Positions 1-5,254 of a DNA stretch of 6,689 nt are shown here, one piece after another (within the stretch, counting starts at the first letter, position 1; each line of letters begins with the position of its first letter). The stretch comes from CAYSHJ01 sp964589725 (GTDB taxonomy: Bacteria; Planctomycetota; Planctomycetia; Planctomycetales; Planctomycetaceae). The translations under genes and the position numbers were made by a program. Below the pieces are notes generated by a model that did not search any database, was not told the DNA's origin, and saw nothing but the letters and a program-made list of their open reading frames with translations. Where the stretch lies: assembly GCA_964589725.1 (NCBI GenBank), contig CAZPUJ010000049.1, positions 1 to 6,689 on the forward strand, read 5' to 3'.

Positions 1-748
1 GGCGAATCGTCTGCCATCGCGTCGCACCCAAGGCATAAGACGCGATGCGGATGGTTGACGGGACTGCTCGCAAGGCTTCTTGAGCCGCGACGATGACCGT
101 CGGCAGCACCAACAACGTGAGCGTCAGCGCGCCGGAGATCAACGCGCGATCGAACGGCAGCGGGACATCCAAGGTCGTGAATAGCAGGTTGATGACCAGC
201 TTTTTCTCCTCTTCCTTGCGGAAGAGGCCAAACATTTTCACGAAAGCCGTCATTCCGAGCAGGCCGTAAACGATGGACGGCACGCCGGCGAGGTTCGACA
301 GATTCACTTGGATGATGCGCTTGATCCGACCTTCGTTGGAATACTCCTCGAGATAAATCGCTGAGCCGACGCCGATCGGCACCGAGAACAATGCCACCAG
401 CAAGATCAGCCACAGGCTGCCCCACAGCCCCGCGAGGATGCCGGCATTGCGCGGGTGCCGCGAGTCGTAACTGCTGAGGAATTTCAGACTCAGCGGAGTC
501 GCAGACGACTTCTCGGCCTCCGCTTTCTTTGCGGCGGAGACGTCGGTCTGGGCGGTGGCCGTCGCGCTCGTTGCAGGCTTCACTTTCGGGGCCGGCCAAG
601 TGACAGCCTTCCAAACCACGCTCACGAGCAGCACGGCCAGAACAACGATGCCAAACCACGTCGAACCGCAACAAAGGCACTCAAACGACTTGCCGATGCG
701 GTGGCGGCGCGCCAAATTCGGTTCGTGAAGTTTGGTCGGGAGGCTCAT
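1..748 (-). CDS. pstA: PstA, phosphate ABC transporter permease (3' end outside window)
   Basis: This is the second membrane subunit of the PstSCAB phosphate importer in the cytoplasmic membrane. I translated 249 codons from the ATG at 748 to the window edge without a stop. After a basic N-terminus, TM1 spans about residues 31-50. An Ala/Lys/Glu/Ser-rich extracytoplasmic stretch follows (about 52-90). The permease core then starts with NAGILAGLWGSLWLI and VPIGVGSAIYLEEY, typical of PstA/PstC. GVPSIVYGLLG (155-165) is the conserved Pst segment. The EAA coupling loop appears as ALRAVPSTIRIASYALGATRW (about 225-245), but the usual Glu of REA is Ile here, while PstC keeps REAGYALG. A charged insert containing FRKEEEKKL (176-184) lies before the next TM. 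Three Cys (24, 26, 27) sit at the cytoplasmic edge of TM1. The start overlaps the pstC stop in an ATGA, so translation is probably coupled. The missing end should hold the last two or so TMs. Confidence 0.95.
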   Translation of the reverse strand, partial: MSLPTKLHEPNLARRHRIGKSFECLCCGSTWFGIVVLAVLLVSVVWKAVTWPAPKVKPATSATATAQTDVSAAKKAEAEKSSATPLSLKFLSSYDSRHPRNAGILAGLWGSLWLILLVALFSVPIGVGSAIYLEEYSNEGRIKRIIQVNLSNLAGVPSIVYGLLGMTAFVKMFGLFRKEEEKKLVINLLFTTLDVPLPFDRALISGALTLTLLVLPTVIVAAQEALRAVPSTIRIASYALGATRWQTIR

Positions 749-1734
749 TCGTAGACCTCGCGGAACCGCTTCATCACCCACTGAGCCAGAATGTTCATAG
801 ACAGCGTGATGACAAACAGCGAGAAGGCCACAGCGTAGAGGCTTTTGTATTCAATCGTGCCGGCAGGAGTGTCGCCTAAACTGACGCTGACGACGAACGC
901 CGTCATCGTTTCCATGCTGCGGAAGGGGTTCAGTGAGAGTCGCGGCATTTGTCCGGCAGCAATGGTGACCGCCATCGTCTCGCCAATCGCGCGTGAGAGC
1001 GCCAGCAGGAACGAAGCGACAATCCCTGAAAACGCCGCAGGAACGACGACTTTTAGCGACACGTCAAATTTCGTCGAACCGAGTGCATAACCCGCTTCGC
1101 GCAGACTGCGCGGCACTGATCGCAAGGCGTCTTCGCTCAGCGAGCAGACCGTCGGAATGATCATCACCCCCACGACGATGCCGGCGCTGGCCGCGTTGAA
1201 GATATCCACATCAATGCCGAGCAGCGTTTGAAAGATCGGCCGCAGCACGTACGGCGTGACGAATACCAGCGCGAAGTAGCCGTAAACCACCGACGGGATA
1301 CCGGCCAGAATCTCCAGCAGCGGCTTGATGATTCGTCGCAGCTTGGGCTCCGCGTACTCACTGAGATAAATCGCGGCGGCCAAACCGATCGGCAAGCCGA
1401 TCAAACCGCCGATGCCCGCGATCATCACCGTGCCGAACAAGAGCGGCAGAATGCCGAAGTGCTTCTCCGAGAATTGCGGGCTCCATTGCGTGTCGGTCAA
1501 GAATTCGGCCAGCGACACATCTTGAAAAAAGGCCGTGTTCGGTGGAATGCCGATCACGGCCTCAGTGATGAACATATAAACGATCGTCAGCGTCGTCACG
1601 AGCGACAACGAAGCGCAGCCCAGTAGCATTCCCTTGACGGCCCACTCCTTCGCGCGAGCCAGCGAGAATCGCTTCTTCAGATCAATCGTGGACCTTAGAG
1701 AAATCCGCGATTGCGTGGTGTTGGCGATCGACAA
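745..1734 (-). CDS. pstC: PstC, phosphate ABC transporter permease
   Basis: PstC pairs with PstA to form the membrane channel of the PstSCAB importer. A basic N-terminus is followed by TM1 (VKGMLLGCASLSLVTTL), then the family-typical extracytoplasmic loop with FFQDVSLAEFLTDTQWSPQF and FGILPLLFGTVMI. The core has PIGLAAAIYLSEYAEP and GIPSVVYGYFALV. The EAA loop is SLREAGYALGSTKFDVSLKV, followed by LLALSRAIGETMAV, and the protein ends in a TM and basic tail (WVMKRFREVYE). The start is uncertain, since there is no ATG before TM1. The frame stays open to a TTG at 1779, which lacks an upstream ribosome site. I chose the TTG at 1734 because AAAGG lies 8 nt upstream and it gives 329 aa, normal for the family. 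A GTG at 1773 is also possible but directly abuts a GGAG. The pstS stop lies 58 nt upstream of the chosen start, and the gene ends in an ATGA overlap with pstA. Confidence 0.95.
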   Translation of the reverse strand: MSIANTTQSRISLRSTIDLKKRFSLARAKEWAVKGMLLGCASLSLVTTLTIVYMFITEAVIGIPPNTAFFQDVSLAEFLTDTQWSPQFSEKHFGILPLLFGTVMIAGIGGLIGLPIGLAAAIYLSEYAEPKLRRIIKPLLEILAGIPSVVYGYFALVFVTPYVLRPIFQTLLGIDVDIFNAASAGIVVGVMIIPTVCSLSEDALRSVPRSLREAGYALGSTKFDVSLKVVVPAAFSGIVASFLLALSRAIGETMAVTIAAGQMPRLSLNPFRSMETMTAFVVSVSLGDTPAGTIEYKSLYAVAFSLFVITLSMNILAQWVMKRFREVYE

Positions 1735-1792
1735 GCGACAGGCCTTTGCGTTCGAGTCTCGTTCGGAGCACACCTCCAAGTAAGCCGAGCGA

Positions 1793-2845
1793 CTAATTCG
1801 CGGTGCTCAAGGCATCACTCAGTTTTTGCTGAGCCTCTTTCAGATCGCCCTCTGGCAACTGGATGTAATGCACTTCTTGGACGTATTCCTGGCCCTTTGA
1901 AATATAGTAATTCACGAACTCGCGGACCTGCGGCTTCTTGAATGACTTCAAGTTGACGTGGATAAACAGTGGCCGAGACAACGGCTTGTAGGTTCCGCCG
2001 AGGATCGTCTCTTCAGTTGGTATGACAGCCTTGCTGACATCGTCGCCAGCGGCGATCGCGACCAGCTTCACTTTGTCGGCGTTGTCGGAATAGTAGGCAT
2101 AGCCAAAGTAACCCAGCGAGTTTTTGTCGCCGTTGACCCCTTGGACCAGAATGTTGTCATCTTCGCTGGGCGTGTAGTCCGAACGGCTGCTCTTGGCCTT
2201 GCCGACGATGGCTTCCGTGAAGTAATCGAACGTGCCGGAATCCGGTCCGGGTCCGTACAATCGAATCTCGTCTTCCGGCCAATTCGGATCGAGTTCCTTC
2301 CACGTTTTGACGCTGCTGCCGGGGCTCCACAGGGCCTTGAGCTGCGCGACGGTCATTGCCTTGCACCAGTCATTGTCGGGATGCACAACGACGGACAAGC
2401 CGTCGATGGCGACCTTCAACTCAACATACTCGATGCCGTTCTTCTTACAGGCGTCGATCTCCTTCTCCGAGATCGCGCGTGAGGAGTCATTGATGTCGGT
2501 ATCGCCGACGACGAACCGCTTGAACCCTCCGCCCGTCCCCGCGATGCCGACGCTGACCTTCACGTCCTTGTGAACCTTCATGAACTCCTCAGCGACCGCT
2601 TGCGTGATTGGGAAGACCGTGCTTGACCCGTCCGCGATCACTTCGCCGCTGAGTTTCACGGCGGGAGTATCGGCCGGCTTCTCGGTCGAACCACCGTCGG
2701 CGTTCGCGGAACCGTGTCCATTCGTGACCGGCGCCTTGGAACCTCCTCCGCTGCTCACTGGCTTACTCTCTTGCACCGAGCAGCCCGATGCCAGCAACGC
2801 CAACAACGAAGAAGTCAGAAACGTCCGTCTTAGTAGCGCGGTCAT
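1793..2845 (-). CDS. pstS: PstS, periplasmic phosphate-binding lipoprotein
   Basis: This is the high-affinity phosphate receptor that delivers phosphate to PstC/PstA. The 350-aa product opens with a lipoprotein signal: Arg6-Arg7, a hydrophobic core and the lipobox LASGC, with Cys22 as the lipidation site. A Gly/Ser/Pro/Thr-rich linker (about 23-65) tethers the domain. The binding domain then shows the family motifs in order: DGSSTVFPITQAVAEEF, GTGGGFKRF, DTDINDSSRAIS, AIDGLSVVVHPDN, LKALWSPGSS, GPGPDSGTFDYFTE and NSLGYFGYAYY. These supply the Ser/Thr/Asp/Arg groups that grip phosphate. The frame could extend to a TTG at 2884, but the ATG at 2845 gives a standard signal peptide and has GGGGAAG about 6 nt upstream, so I use it. 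It is the first gene of pstSCA and lies downstream of a TTAA/CTTCAC-rich candidate Pho box. PstS of this PGPDSGTFDYF type is widespread in bacteria; I am sure of the family. Confidence 0.96.
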   Translation of the reverse strand: MTALLRRTFLTSSLLALLASGCSVQESKPVSSGGGSKAPVTNGHGSANADGGSTEKPADTPAVKLSGEVIADGSSTVFPITQAVAEEFMKVHKDVKVSVGIAGTGGGFKRFVVGDTDINDSSRAISEKEIDACKKNGIEYVELKVAIDGLSVVVHPDNDWCKAMTVAQLKALWSPGSSVKTWKELDPNWPEDEIRLYGPGPDSGTFDYFTEAIVGKAKSSRSDYTPSEDDNILVQGVNGDKNSLGYFGYAYYSDNADKVKLVAIAAGDDVSKAVIPTEETILGGTYKPLSRPLFIHVNLKSFKKPQVREFVNYYISKGQEYVQEVHYIQLPEGDLKEAQQKLSDALSTAN

Positions 2846-2900
2846 GAGTTCTTCCCCTGCGAATTCGGTGATCTTTAACGCCAACCCGACAAACGTAGAC

Positions 2901-2941
2901 TAGGAAGGTTAGGTGAAGAAATTAACATTATGACTGTTAAG
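2901..2941 (-). promoter_or_regulatory. Candidate Pho box upstream of pstS
   Basis: An AT-rich island in GC-rich surroundings lies 56-96 nt upstream of the pstS ATG. On the coding strand it contains CTTAACA (2941-2935), GTTAATTT (2926-2919), CTTCACC (2918-2912) and CTTCCTA (2907-2901). The last two are 11 bp apart, the spacing of direct repeats in OmpR/PhoB-family sites. The first unit is 23 bp from CTTCACC, one base off perfect phase. The CTT(A/C)AC core is the same as in the repeat array at 5132-5171. I see no convincing -10 hexamer. That PhoB/PhoP binds here is inference from position and repeat shape. Confidence 0.4.
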
Positions 2942-3031
2942 AAATGATGAAGACGACGTCACATTTCCGGCGACGAATGAGGCGATTCTGACTTAGAAAA
3001 TCGACGCAAGCTATTGGCCGAATGTGCCATA

Positions 3032-3134
3032 AGGCGAGCGGCAGGAATTGATTCACCCAAAGTAGCCGTGGCACTCCGTGACACGACGGCTCCCGCCACG
3101 GAGTGTCGGGGCTATTATCTCCTGCCGCTCGCCT
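3032..3134. repeat. Nested palindromic element with 15-bp inverted ends
   Basis: Perfect 15-bp inverted arms, AGGCGAGCGGCAGGA at 3032-3046 and its complement at 3120-3134, enclose a second imperfect inverted repeat. The inner arms are 3064-3083 and 3094-3113, matching 15 of 20, with the core CACTCCGTG (3072-3080) exactly complementary to CACGGAGTG (3097-3105). The inner left arm can also pair locally, AGCCGT (3064-3069) with ACGGCT (3086-3091). It could be a dispersed REP/MITE-like intergenic repeat or a structured RNA element. No coding capacity or transposase is visible, and no T-run marks it as an ordinary terminator. Confidence 0.6.
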
Positions 3135-3135
3135 A

Positions 3136-3165
3136 CGCGGCGCGGTGCAGGGCTTTAGCGCCGCG
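3136..3165. repeat. Short GC-rich hairpin beside the palindrome
   Basis: CGCGGCGC at 3136-3143 is exactly complementary to GCGCCGCG at 3158-3165, giving an 8-bp stem with a 14-nt loop. It abuts the 103-bp nested palindrome and lies just past the stop of the kinase remnant in the transcription direction. It has no following T-run on the minus strand. It may belong to the same intergenic repeat. Confidence 0.4.
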
Positions 3166-3169
3166 CTTG

Positions 3170-3267
3170 TCACATCACCATCGGGATGCGAACCGTAAAA
3201 GCCGTTCCGCGGCTCAGGTCGCTGGCGACTTCGACACGTTCGAGACAAACTCGCACCGCACGTTTTC
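3170..3267 (-). pseudogene. Remnant of a PhoR-like histidine kinase with internal deletion
   Basis: Two pieces of a histidine kinase lie fused here. Read from 3267 down, one frame gives ENVRCEFVSNVS, nearly the ENVRREFVSNVS that precedes the phospho-accepting His in the intact phoR. Over 36 nt (3232-3267 against 5918-5953) I count 33 identical bases. The sequence then jumps at about 3235, in a shifted frame, to VEVASDLSRGTAFTVRIP followed by a stop at 3170-3172. This is the terminal part of a HATPase domain, with 36 of 54 bases matching the corresponding part of phoR. The catalytic His, most of DHp, and the N and G1 boxes are missing. About 600 bases of a kinase gene must have been lost. Weak similarity to phoR may continue to about 3290. 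It cannot encode a working kinase; the parent was probably a paralogue of phoR. Confidence 0.65.
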
Positions 3268-3294
3268 GCCACGCGGTGCGCGAACGCGATGTCA

Positions 3295-3316
3295 CACGAG
3301 TTCGTGACGACTCGTG
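3295..3316 (-). terminator. Weak hairpin downstream of the PiT gene
   Basis: CACGAGT (3295-3301) pairs exactly with ACTCGTG (3310-3316) across an 8-nt loop, 12 nt past the PiT stop codon. There is no following U-run on the minus strand, so an intrinsic terminator is only weakly supported. It may instead be a chance feature of the adjoining kinase remnant. Confidence 0.25.
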
Positions 3317-3327
3317 ACAGATTGAAT

Positions 3328-4416
3328 TCAGGGAGCTGCGAACCAGTGCTGAAGAACGACAATCACGCCGTACGATAACGCGGCAACAATCCCGGACGCC
3401 GGGATCGTCAGGACCCACGCCCAAATCACACGGCGGGCAATCCCCCACTGGACGGCTGAGAATCGTTGAACGGCCCCGACACCGATAATCGCACCGGTAA
3501 TCGTGTGCGTCGTGCTGACAGGAATCCCCATTTGGGCCGTGCCAAACAGTGCCACCGCAGCGGCTGTTTCGGCGCAGGCGCCGCTGTACGGCCGAAGCTT
3601 GGCGATCTTCAGGCCCATCGTCTTCACGATCCGCCAGCCGCCGGCCAACGTCCCGAGGCCGATCGCCAAGTGGCAGACCAGCACGATCCAGAATGGAAAC
3701 GTCTCATTGCCGGACTCGAAAGCGGCCTGCCGGTCCTTCCACAGCGTCGCGTACAGCAACGCGGCGACGATGCCCATCGTCTTCTGTGCGTCGTTGGTGC
3801 CGTGTCCCAGACTGAATGCGGCGGCAGAACCGAGTTGGACGACTCGAAACCACCGATCCACCTTGGCGGGGAGTGCCCTACGAAAAGCCCAGAGCAAAAC
3901 CACGATGAGGATCAAGGCCAGCACCAGTCCCACGAGCGGCGAGATCACGATGTACTGCACCGTCTTGATGAATCGGTCCCATTGCAGCACGCCGGAAAAC
4001 TTCATCGCGTGCGCCATCGCCGCACCACCGAACCCGCCAAGCAACGCGTGCGATGAACTCGTCGGAAGACCGATAAACCATGTGAACAAATCCCACGTGA
4101 TGGCCCCGATCAATCCGGCCAAGATCACGTCGGGCGTGACAAACTCCTTGTGCACCATCTTGCCGACGGTGTTTGCGATCGCGACGCCGAAAACCCAGGC
4201 CGCGGCAAAATTCCACCACGCCGCCCACAACACCGCGGGCAGCGGCCGAAGCACACGCGTTCCGACAACCGTCGCGATCGAGTTGGCCGCATCGTGGAAT
4301 CCGTTGATGAAATCGAACGCCAGGGCAACGACGAAGATTAGCAGCACGTACGGATGCTGCACGATTTGCCCCATGTCGCGCACGAATTCTTCAAAGACAT
4401 GAACGATCACTTCCAT
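3328..4416 (-). CDS. pit: PiT-family inorganic phosphate permease
   Basis: This is a secondary carrier of the PiT family (SLC20-related), which moves phosphate across the cytoplasmic membrane driven by an ion gradient, often as a metal-phosphate complex. The 362-aa product is largely hydrophobic and carries both copies of the family signature. The first is FDFINGFHDAANSIATVVGT (about 33-52) and the second LGHGTNDAQKTMGI (about 210-223). Also typical are GLPTSSSHALLGG and IPVSTTHTITGAIIGVG, the paired serine/threonine segments of the inverted repeat. The frame extends to a TTG at 4440, but the ATG at 4416 has GGAG 9 nt upstream and matches the usual N-terminal length, so I use it. It starts 40 nt after the DUF47 gene and is probably cotranscribed with it. 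The length and motifs are intact. Whether it uses H+ or Na+ cannot be told from the sequence. Confidence 0.95.
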   Translation of the reverse strand: MEVIVHVFEEFVRDMGQIVQHPYVLLIFVVALAFDFINGFHDAANSIATVVGTRVLRPLPAVLWAAWWNFAAAWVFGVAIANTVGKMVHKEFVTPDVILAGLIGAITWDLFTWFIGLPTSSSHALLGGFGGAAMAHAMKFSGVLQWDRFIKTVQYIVISPLVGLVLALILIVVLLWAFRRALPAKVDRWFRVVQLGSAAAFSLGHGTNDAQKTMGIVAALLYATLWKDRQAAFESGNETFPFWIVLVCHLAIGLGTLAGGWRIVKTMGLKIAKLRPYSGACAETAAAVALFGTAQMGIPVSTTHTITGAIIGVGAVQRFSAVQWGIARRVIWAWVLTIPASGIVAALSYGVIVVLQHWFAAP

Positions 4417-4418
4417 TC

Positions 4419-4431
4419 GGAGTCGCTCCGG
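4419..4431 (-). promoter_or_regulatory. Ribosome-site hairpin of the PiT gene
   Basis: On the coding strand CGGAGCGACTCCG forms a 5-bp GC-rich stem with a 3-nt loop, ending 2 nt before the ATG. The 5' arm contains the only GGAG ribosome-site match. The stem could lower or control initiation, or be a coincidence. Confidence 0.3.
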
Positions 4432-4456
4432 GGTAGGCAAGGCGCGGTCGAATCGC

Positions 4457-5083
4457 TCAACTTGCCTTCACCACGATTTCATTGATCACGTGCGCCACGT
4501 CGCGGCAGGCATCGACGGTGTTCTCCAGCCACGCATACACTTCTCTCTGTTTGATAAACGTCATGATCTCGGGCGGGTTGGCGAACAGGTCGGCCTCGAC
4601 GTTGCGGAACACTTCGTCGGCCGCATTTTCAAGCCGGCTGATCTCGAGCAACTCGCTGGCCAGCTCCTCGGAGCCGATCTGCCCGCGGCACATATGCACG
4701 GCCTGCTGCACGTGGTTGCACGCCTGTTGAATGATGAGCGCCATCGTCACCGCTTCGGGCGTCGGCTTGTCGATACGAAACGCGGTCAGCCGGTAGGCGG
4801 TCTCTTCCAGGTTGTCGAGCACGTCATCGAGGCTCGTGGCCAGCGTGTGGATGTCCTCGCGGTCAAAGGGCGTGATGAACGTGCGGCCGAGCGACGTGAG
4901 AATTCCCCCAACGGCGAGGTCGCATTTGTGCTCCAGCTCGCGCAGCTCGTTCATGCGCCGCTCACGGTGATCGAAGTGTTCCACCAGTTCCGCAAACGTC
5001 TGTGCCGCACTGACGATGATCTTGGTCACGTCGTCGAACTGGTCGAAGAATTTCTGTTCCCGCGGAATCAAAGAGAATCGCAT
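4457..5083 (-). CDS. DUF47/PhoU-like Pit accessory protein
   Basis: A 208-aa cytoplasmic helical protein of the PhoU-like DUF47 family (Pfam PhoU_div), commonly encoded next to PiT permeases and thought to control their activity. The N-terminus MRFSLIPREQKFFDQFDD is the family hallmark. Two PhoU-like acidic helical signatures follow: FITPFDREDIHTLATSLDDVLDNLEE, written here in part as TPFDREDIHTLATSLDDV (about 81-98), and later LENAADEVFRNVEADLF (about 158-174), then REVYAWLENTVDACRDVAHV. The Asp/Glu residues in these helices bind metals in PhoU proteins. The frame runs up to a GTG at 5137, but the ATG at 5083 has a strong AAGGAG 4 nt upstream and gives the family N-terminus. There are no membrane segments. 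The gene leads a two-gene unit with pit and lies 171 bases after phoR, behind the 11-bp-phased repeats. It is distinct from the true phoU that usually follows pstB. Confidence 0.93.
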   Translation of the reverse strand: MRFSLIPREQKFFDQFDDVTKIIVSAAQTFAELVEHFDHRERRMNELRELEHKCDLAVGGILTSLGRTFITPFDREDIHTLATSLDDVLDNLEETAYRLTAFRIDKPTPEAVTMALIIQQACNHVQQAVHMCRGQIGSEELASELLEISRLENAADEVFRNVEADLFANPPEIMTFIKQREVYAWLENTVDACRDVAHVINEIVVKAS

Positions 5084-5127
5084 GGTGCTCCTTGGGAGTG
5101 CAACGAGGGCAAGCGGCGACTTTCGAC

Positions 5128-5171
5128 AAATCTTCACGCGAACTTAACGAAATCTTCACGCGAACTTAACG
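5128..5171. repeat. Perfect two-copy 22-bp tandem repeat, candidate double Pho box
   Basis: Two identical 22-bp units lie head to tail at 5128-5149 and 5150-5171. Each contains CTTCACG, four bases, then CTTAACG. On the plus strand the four 7-bp units start at 5132, 5143, 5154 and 5165, exactly 11 bp apart. The linkers are CGAA, AAAT and CGAA. Seven-base direct repeats with 4-bp A-containing linkers are the form of PhoB/PhoP-type sites, and CTTAAC resembles the cyanobacterial Pho box. The array lies between phoR and the DUF47-pit unit, 45-88 nt upstream of the latter's ATG. The identity of the binding protein is inference. Confidence 0.6.
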
Positions 5172-5181
5172 ATCCACAATC

Positions 5182-5187
5182 TATACG
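5182..5187 (+). promoter_or_regulatory. Possible -10 element next to the repeat array
   Basis: TATACG starts 10 bp after the last CTTAACG unit on the plus strand, about the distance between a Pho box and a -10 in PhoB-activated promoters. A transcript from it would run antisense into the 3' end of phoR. On the opposite strand the overlapping TATAGA (5185-5180), with TTGCGT 16 bp upstream, could instead be a promoter for DUF47-pit, which would place the repeats just downstream of its start. The sequence does not decide between these. Confidence 0.25.
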
Positions 5188-5254
5188 GACGGCGAACCGA
5201 CACGCAACTCACAATCGCGAGTTCACCCAAATCCACGTCGCCCACGCAACTTGG

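Noticed and set aside
455..754. 99-aa plus-strand open frame at the start of pstA
   Set aside because: It lies opposite the clear PstA N-terminus and has no coding signal of its own.
1793..2884. Longer PstS starting at TTG 2884
   Set aside because: The ATG at 2845 gives a standard lipoprotein signal and has a GGGGAAG ribosome site; the extra 13 residues would spoil the signal peptide.
3032..3134. CRISPR or attachment-site reading of the repeats
   Set aside because: The repeats are inverted, not regularly spaced direct repeats, and no cas, integrase or tRNA gene is present.
3014..3307. 97-aa plus-strand open frame in the same gap
   Set aside because: It is composed of the palindromic repeat and the reverse of the kinase remnant, so it is very unlikely to be a gene.
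2937..3362. 141-aa minus-strand open frame across the pit-pstS gap
   Set aside because: It reads through the kinase remnant in a non-kinase frame and through both palindromes, and overlaps the end of PiT. No domain or ribosome site is visible.
3503..4402. 299-aa plus-strand open frame opposite the PiT gene
   Set aside because: It shows only low-complexity Ser/Thr/Ala/Pro composition, the antisense image of a membrane protein in GC-rich DNA, with no family motif.
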